Assembly: GCA_031844405.1 (NCBI GenBank)
Contig: JAUZVC010000001.1
Coordinates: 806,001-870,000 of the forward strand
Direction of reading: 5' to 3'
Source of the DNA: Knoellia sp031844405
GTDB lineage: Bacteria; Actinomycetota; Actinomycetes; Actinomycetales; Dermatophilaceae
Length of the DNA: 64,000 nt
Every line of letters begins with the position of its first letter. Positions within the stretch are counted from its first letter, which is position 1. The notes under the pieces were generated by a model, which saw only the letters and a list, made by a program, of their open reading frames with translations, did no database searches and was not told where the DNA came from. Shown here in pieces: positions 61,085-64,000 of the stretch. The position numbers and the translations under genes are program-made.

Positions 61085-62521
61085 TCACCAGGACTGGTGC
61101 AGCGGTCGTCCCTCGGCGAAGCCGGCGGTGCTCTGGATGCCGACGGTGGCGCGCTCGTGGAACTCGGCGAGGGTGCGCGCGCCGGCATAGGTGCACGAGC
61201 TGCGCAGGCCCGAGATGATCTCGTCGATGACGTCCTCGACCGACGGGCGGGCGGGGTCGACGAACATGCGGGCCGAGCTGATGCCCTCCTCGAACATCGC
61301 CTTGCGGGCGCGCTCGTAGGCCGAGTCCGTCGCCGTGCGGTTGCGGACGGCGCGCGAGGACGCCATGCCGAAGGACTCCTTGAACTGGCGGCCCTTCTCG
61401 TCGGTGAAGAGGTCGCCCGGCGACTCGAGGGTGCCCGCGAACCACGAGCCGATCATGACGTTGGAGGCGCCGGCGGCAAGGGCGAGCGCGACGTCGCGGG
61501 GGTGGCGGACGCCACCGTCCGCCCAGACGTGCTTGCCGAGCTCCCGTGCGGCGGAGGCGCACTCGAGCACGGCCGAGAACTGCGGGCGGCCGACGGCGGT
61601 CATCATGCGTGTCGTGCACATCGCACCCGGACCGACGCCGACCTTGACGATGTCGGCCCCGGCCTCGATGAGGTCGCGGGTGCCGGTGGCGCTGACGACG
61701 TTGCCGGCGACGACGGGGACCTGCGGGTCGAGGTCGCGCACGGCCTTGAGCGCCTCGAGCATCTTGCGCTGGTGGCCGTGGGCGGTGTCGATGACGAGGA
61801 CGTCGGCGCCGGCGTCGAGGAGCTGCGAGGCCTTGGCGGCGACGTCGCCGTTGATGCCGACCGCGGCGCCGATGCGCAGCGCGCCGCCGGCGTCGACGGC
61901 GGGGGAGTAGAGGTTGGCCCGCAGCGCGCCCTGACGGGTGAGGACGCCGACGAGGGTGCCGTCGGCCGCGACGACCGGGGCGAGCCGGCGGCGGCTCTCG
62001 TTGAGCGTGTCGAACGCCCCGACGACGTCGACGTCGTCGGTCACGGTGACGAGGTCGCGCGACATGACGTCGTGCACCTGGACGAAGCGGTCGACGCCGG
62101 TGAGGTCCTTCTCGGTGACGAGCCCGACCGGGCGGTCGCCCTGGGTGACGACCGCTGCGCCGTGCGCGCGCTTGCCGAGGAGGACCTGTGCCTCACCCAC
62201 GGTCGTGTGCGGGTCGAGGGTGATCGCCGTGTCGAAGACGAGGTGGCGGCGCTTGGTCCAGCCGATGACCTCGCTGACGACCTCGACCGGGATGTCCTGC
62301 GGGATGATCGTCAGCGCGCCGCGGCGGGCGGTCGTCTCGGCCATCCGTCGGCCCGCGATCGCGGTCATGTTGGCGACGACGAGCGGAATCGTCGTGCCCG
62401 TGCCGTCCTCGGTGCTCAGGTCGACGTCGAGGCGGCTCGTGACGTCGGACTCGTTCGGGACCATGAAGACGTCGTCGTACGTGAGGTCGAACTGGGGCTG
62501 GAGGCCGTTGAGGAAATGCAC
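61085..62521 (-). CDS. guaB1: GuaB1 family IMP dehydrogenase-related protein (GMP reductase type)
   Basis: A 478-residue TIM barrel with an inserted CBS pair (about residues 90-200). FLNGLQPQFDLTYDDVF begins the family, VIDTAHGHQRKMLEA the phosphate-side strand, and the catalytic Cys in GPGAMCTTR (about residue 302). Actinobacterial GuaB1 has been described as a GMP reductase (M. smegmatis), so it probably interconverts purine nucleotides. The second GTG is chosen: TAGACT is six bases upstream and the family N-terminus aligns there; the first GTG would add two residues. Confidence 0.9.
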   Translation of the reverse strand: MHFLNGLQPQFDLTYDDVFMVPNESDVTSRLDVDLSTEDGTGTTIPLVVANMTAIAGRRMAETTARRGALTIIPQDIPVEVVSEVIGWTKRRHLVFDTAITLDPHTTVGEAQVLLGKRAHGAAVVTQGDRPVGLVTEKDLTGVDRFVQVHDVMSRDLVTVTDDVDVVGAFDTLNESRRRLAPVVAADGTLVGVLTRQGALRANLYSPAVDAGGALRIGAAVGINGDVAAKASQLLDAGADVLVIDTAHGHQRKMLEALKAVRDLDPQVPVVAGNVVSATGTRDLIEAGADIVKVGVGPGAMCTTRMMTAVGRPQFSAVLECASAARELGKHVWADGGVRHPRDVALALAAGASNVMIGSWFAGTLESPGDLFTDEKGRQFKESFGMASSRAVRNRTATDSAYERARKAMFEEGISSARMFVDPARPSVEDVIDEIISGLRSSCTYAGARTLAEFHERATVGIQSTAGFAEGRPLHQSW

Positions 62522-62527
62522 GGTCAC

Positions 62528-62533
62528 AGTCTA
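62528..62533 (-). promoter_or_regulatory. Leaderless -10 box of guaB1 (TAGACT)
   Basis: Leftward TAGACT six bases before the chosen guaB1 start. Confidence 0.5.
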
Positions 62534-62555
62534 GGAGCCGTCGTGTAGCAGGATC

Positions 62556-63815
62556 GTGGCCGTGAGCCTCCTCGCCCCGTCGCCCGCCGACGCCCAGCGC
62601 CGCGTCGGTCTGCGCCGCATGCGTGCCGTCGCCCTCTCGCTCCTCGTCCTCGCCGCGATCGTGTATGCCGTGACGCTCGGCTCGGACTCGGGTTGGCTCG
62701 GCTACGTCAACGCCGGCGCGGAGGCCGCCATGGTCGGCGCTCTCGCGGACTGGTTCGCGGTGACGGCGCTCTTCCGCCACCCGCTCGGGCTGCCGGTGCC
62801 GCACACCGCGATCATCCCCAAGCGCAAGAACGAGATCGGACGCAACCTCCAGGACTTCGTCACCGAGAACTTCCTCACCGAGGAGATCGCCCGCGAGCGG
62901 CTGGCGGCGGCCCGGGTGGGGGAGCGGCTCGGGACCTGGCTCTCGCTGCCCGCCCACCGGCGGCGGGTCATGACCGAGGTGGTCCGGGTCTCGCGGGCCG
63001 GTCTCGGTCGGCTGTCCGACGACGACGTCCGCGAGGTCATGGAGGACTTCCTCCTGCCCCGGCTCGCCAAGGAGCCGATCAGCCCGATCGCCGGGTCGCT
63101 GCTCGAGGGCGTCGTCGACGAGCAGACCCACCACGGGCTCGTCGACCTCGGGCTCGAGCAGCTCCACGACTGGCTGAGCGACAACCCCGGGACCTTCGCG
63201 TCGGTCATCGGCGAGCGGGCGCCGTGGTGGTCGCCGCCGTGGGTCGACGACAAGGTCATCAGCTGGAGCTACCAGCAGGTTCTCACCTGGCTGCGCGACA
63301 TCCGCGTCACGCCCGGGCACCCTGCCCGGGTCGCGCTCGACGCGCTGCTCACCCGCCTCGCCCGTGACCTCCAGTCCGACCCCGAGGTCATGGCGCAGGC
63401 CGAGTCGCTCAAGGAGCGGCTGCTGTCGCACCCGCAGGTCCCGGAGACGGCGGTCGGCCTGTGGCGCTCGTTCGCGACCGCCCTCGAGACGGCGATGGAC
63501 GACCCCACGTCCTACTTCCACACGCGGGGCGACGAGCTGCTCGAGCACCTCGGCCGCCACCTCGTCGAGGACGACGCCTGGCGCACGCGGCTCGAGGGGC
63601 ACCTCGGCGAGGCCGTGTCGTTCTTCGTCAACACCTATGGCTCGGAGCTCGCCGAGGTCATCTCGGTGACCGTCGAGCAGTGGGACGGGCGTGAGGCGGC
63701 CGAGCGCATCGAGCTCCATGTCGGCCGCGACCTCCAGTTCATCCGCATCAACGGCACGATCGTCGGCGCGCTCGCCGGCATCACGATCCACGCGCTGAGC
63801 TCGGCCCTGCACTGA
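62556..63815 (+). CDS. DUF445 family membrane protein
   Basis: A 419-residue protein. Two helices near the N-terminus (about 23-45) and DWFAVTALFRHPLGLPVPHTAIIPKRKNEIGRNLQDFV are the DUF445 hallmarks; a long helical cytoplasmic or coiled region follows, with a helix at the C-terminus (INGTIVGALAGITIHALSSAL). Function unknown. GTG at 62556 is used; GTG at 62562 is an alternative. Divergent from guaB1. Confidence 0.9.
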   Translation: MAVSLLAPSPADAQRRVGLRRMRAVALSLLVLAAIVYAVTLGSDSGWLGYVNAGAEAAMVGALADWFAVTALFRHPLGLPVPHTAIIPKRKNEIGRNLQDFVTENFLTEEIARERLAAARVGERLGTWLSLPAHRRRVMTEVVRVSRAGLGRLSDDDVREVMEDFLLPRLAKEPISPIAGSLLEGVVDEQTHHGLVDLGLEQLHDWLSDNPGTFASVIGERAPWWSPPWVDDKVISWSYQQVLTWLRDIRVTPGHPARVALDALLTRLARDLQSDPEVMAQAESLKERLLSHPQVPETAVGLWRSFATALETAMDDPTSYFHTRGDELLEHLGRHLVEDDAWRTRLEGHLGEAVSFFVNTYGSELAEVISVTVEQWDGREAAERIELHVGRDLQFIRINGTIVGALAGITIHALSSALH

Positions 63816-63883
63816 CGGAGCGCGTCGTCAGGGGTGCGAGGGGTGTCGCGGCGGTCGGATCGTTGGTAGAAAGGAGCTCGGTT

Positions 63884-63895
63884 TACATCGATGTA
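63884..63895. promoter_or_regulatory. Palindromic operator, LacI-type (TACATCGATGTA)
   Basis: A perfect 12-base palindrome with a central CG, 13 bases before an ATG. LacI-family operators in actinobacteria often have this form. Confidence 0.5.
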
Positions 63896-63908
63896 GGGGG
63901 GTTCGGGC

Positions 63909-64000
63909 ATGGGGTCCACACGGGTGACACGTCGCGCGCTGCTCAGCGCGGCAGGGGTGGCGGGAGCGGCCGGAGCGGCGGGGGCGCTCGCGGGCGAGCT
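63909..64000 (+). CDS. Tat-signal-bearing protein, 5' end only
   Basis: Only the first 30 residues fit in the window: a TRRALLSAAG-type twin-arginine signal (RR at 8-9) followed by a very Ala/Gly-rich hydrophobic stretch. The rest lies beyond the window. A LacI-type palindrome upstream suggests a sugar-related exported protein, perhaps an ABC substrate-binding protein or glycosidase (inference). The ribosome site is GGGGGG, not typical. Confidence 0.55.
   Translation, partial: MGSTRVTRRALLSAAGVAGAAGAAGALAGE

Overview
This window looks like a piece of chromosome from a high-GC actinomycete, most likely of the family Intrasporangiaceae (Janibacter/Knoellia/Terrabacter type). The placement is inference. 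It rests on very high G+C, GTG/ATG starts with 4-base ATGA/GTGA gene overlaps, abundant leaderless promoters, WhiB, GAF-ANTAR and SigK/RskA regulators, coenzyme F420 enzymes (Fgd, LLM and Ddn-like proteins), and actinobacterial families such as GuaB1, DUF3073, Holin-X and GpgS. I see no prophage, insertion sequence or CRISPR array, so this reads as ordinary chromosome with an accessory stress-response region.

Region 1 (1-16.8 kb): a truncated secreted 5'-nucleotidase, a sterol-carrier-like protein, an F420-type LLM oxidoreductase and two tiny membrane proteins come first. An extracytoplasmic stress cassette follows (fasciclin lipoprotein, sigK, rskA, all leftward), with a sigma-K-like promoter in front of the fasciclin gene. 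A membrane molybdopterin oxidoreductase faces purF-purM. Beyond them lie a nucleobase permease with a cysteine hydrolase, DUF3073, a leucine/valine dehydrogenase, a Ddn-like reductase, and a lipoprotein/30-residue peptide/DUF6766 operon.

Region 2 (16.8-30.9 kb): six rightward genes are chained by 4-base overlaps: fgd, doxX-like, enoyl-CoA hydratase-like, gpgS, folP2-like and a LigB-like protein. Then come a LuxR-type two-component system, a membrane protein, an ABC exporter, a GPH-family transporter overlapping a sphingosine-phosphate-lyase-like PLP enzyme, and a secreted protein of unknown function.

Region 3 (31-53.3 kb): this is a stress island. It holds a CDGSH / haem-oxygenase-like diiron oxidase / GCS2-ligase operon, a RibD-like reductase, flavodoxin and DUF4389, and an AraC regulator with a WS/DGAT acyltransferase. 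It continues with a three-gene envelope-stress operon (apolipoprotein-like, Holin-X, DUF3618), katE, DUF4383, an FAD oxidoreductase with an SDR-SRPBCC fusion, a 28-residue peptide with DUF2231, a SigB/SigF-type sigma factor, DUF2795, GAF-ANTAR, WhiB, a flavin reductase and an MBL-fold protein. Up to nine sites matching the actinobacterial sigma-B promoter form (GNNT-N14-16-GGGTA) sit in its intergenic gaps, so it is probably one general-stress regulon organised around the resident sigma factor.

Region 4 (53.3-64 kb): tRNA-Phe, tRNA-Asp and tRNA-Glu with recognisable promoters and terminators, DUF2200, a quinone oxidoreductase, LysE, GntR, a PHP phosphoesterase facing an FMN 2-hydroxyacid oxidase across a long inverted repeat, a cysteine-desulfurase-like enzyme, guaB1, DUF445, and the start of a Tat-exported protein behind a LacI-type palindrome.

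A 7-mer, GGCATAC/GTATGCC, recurs about 45 times in genes, gaps and terminators on both strands, far above expectation for this base composition.
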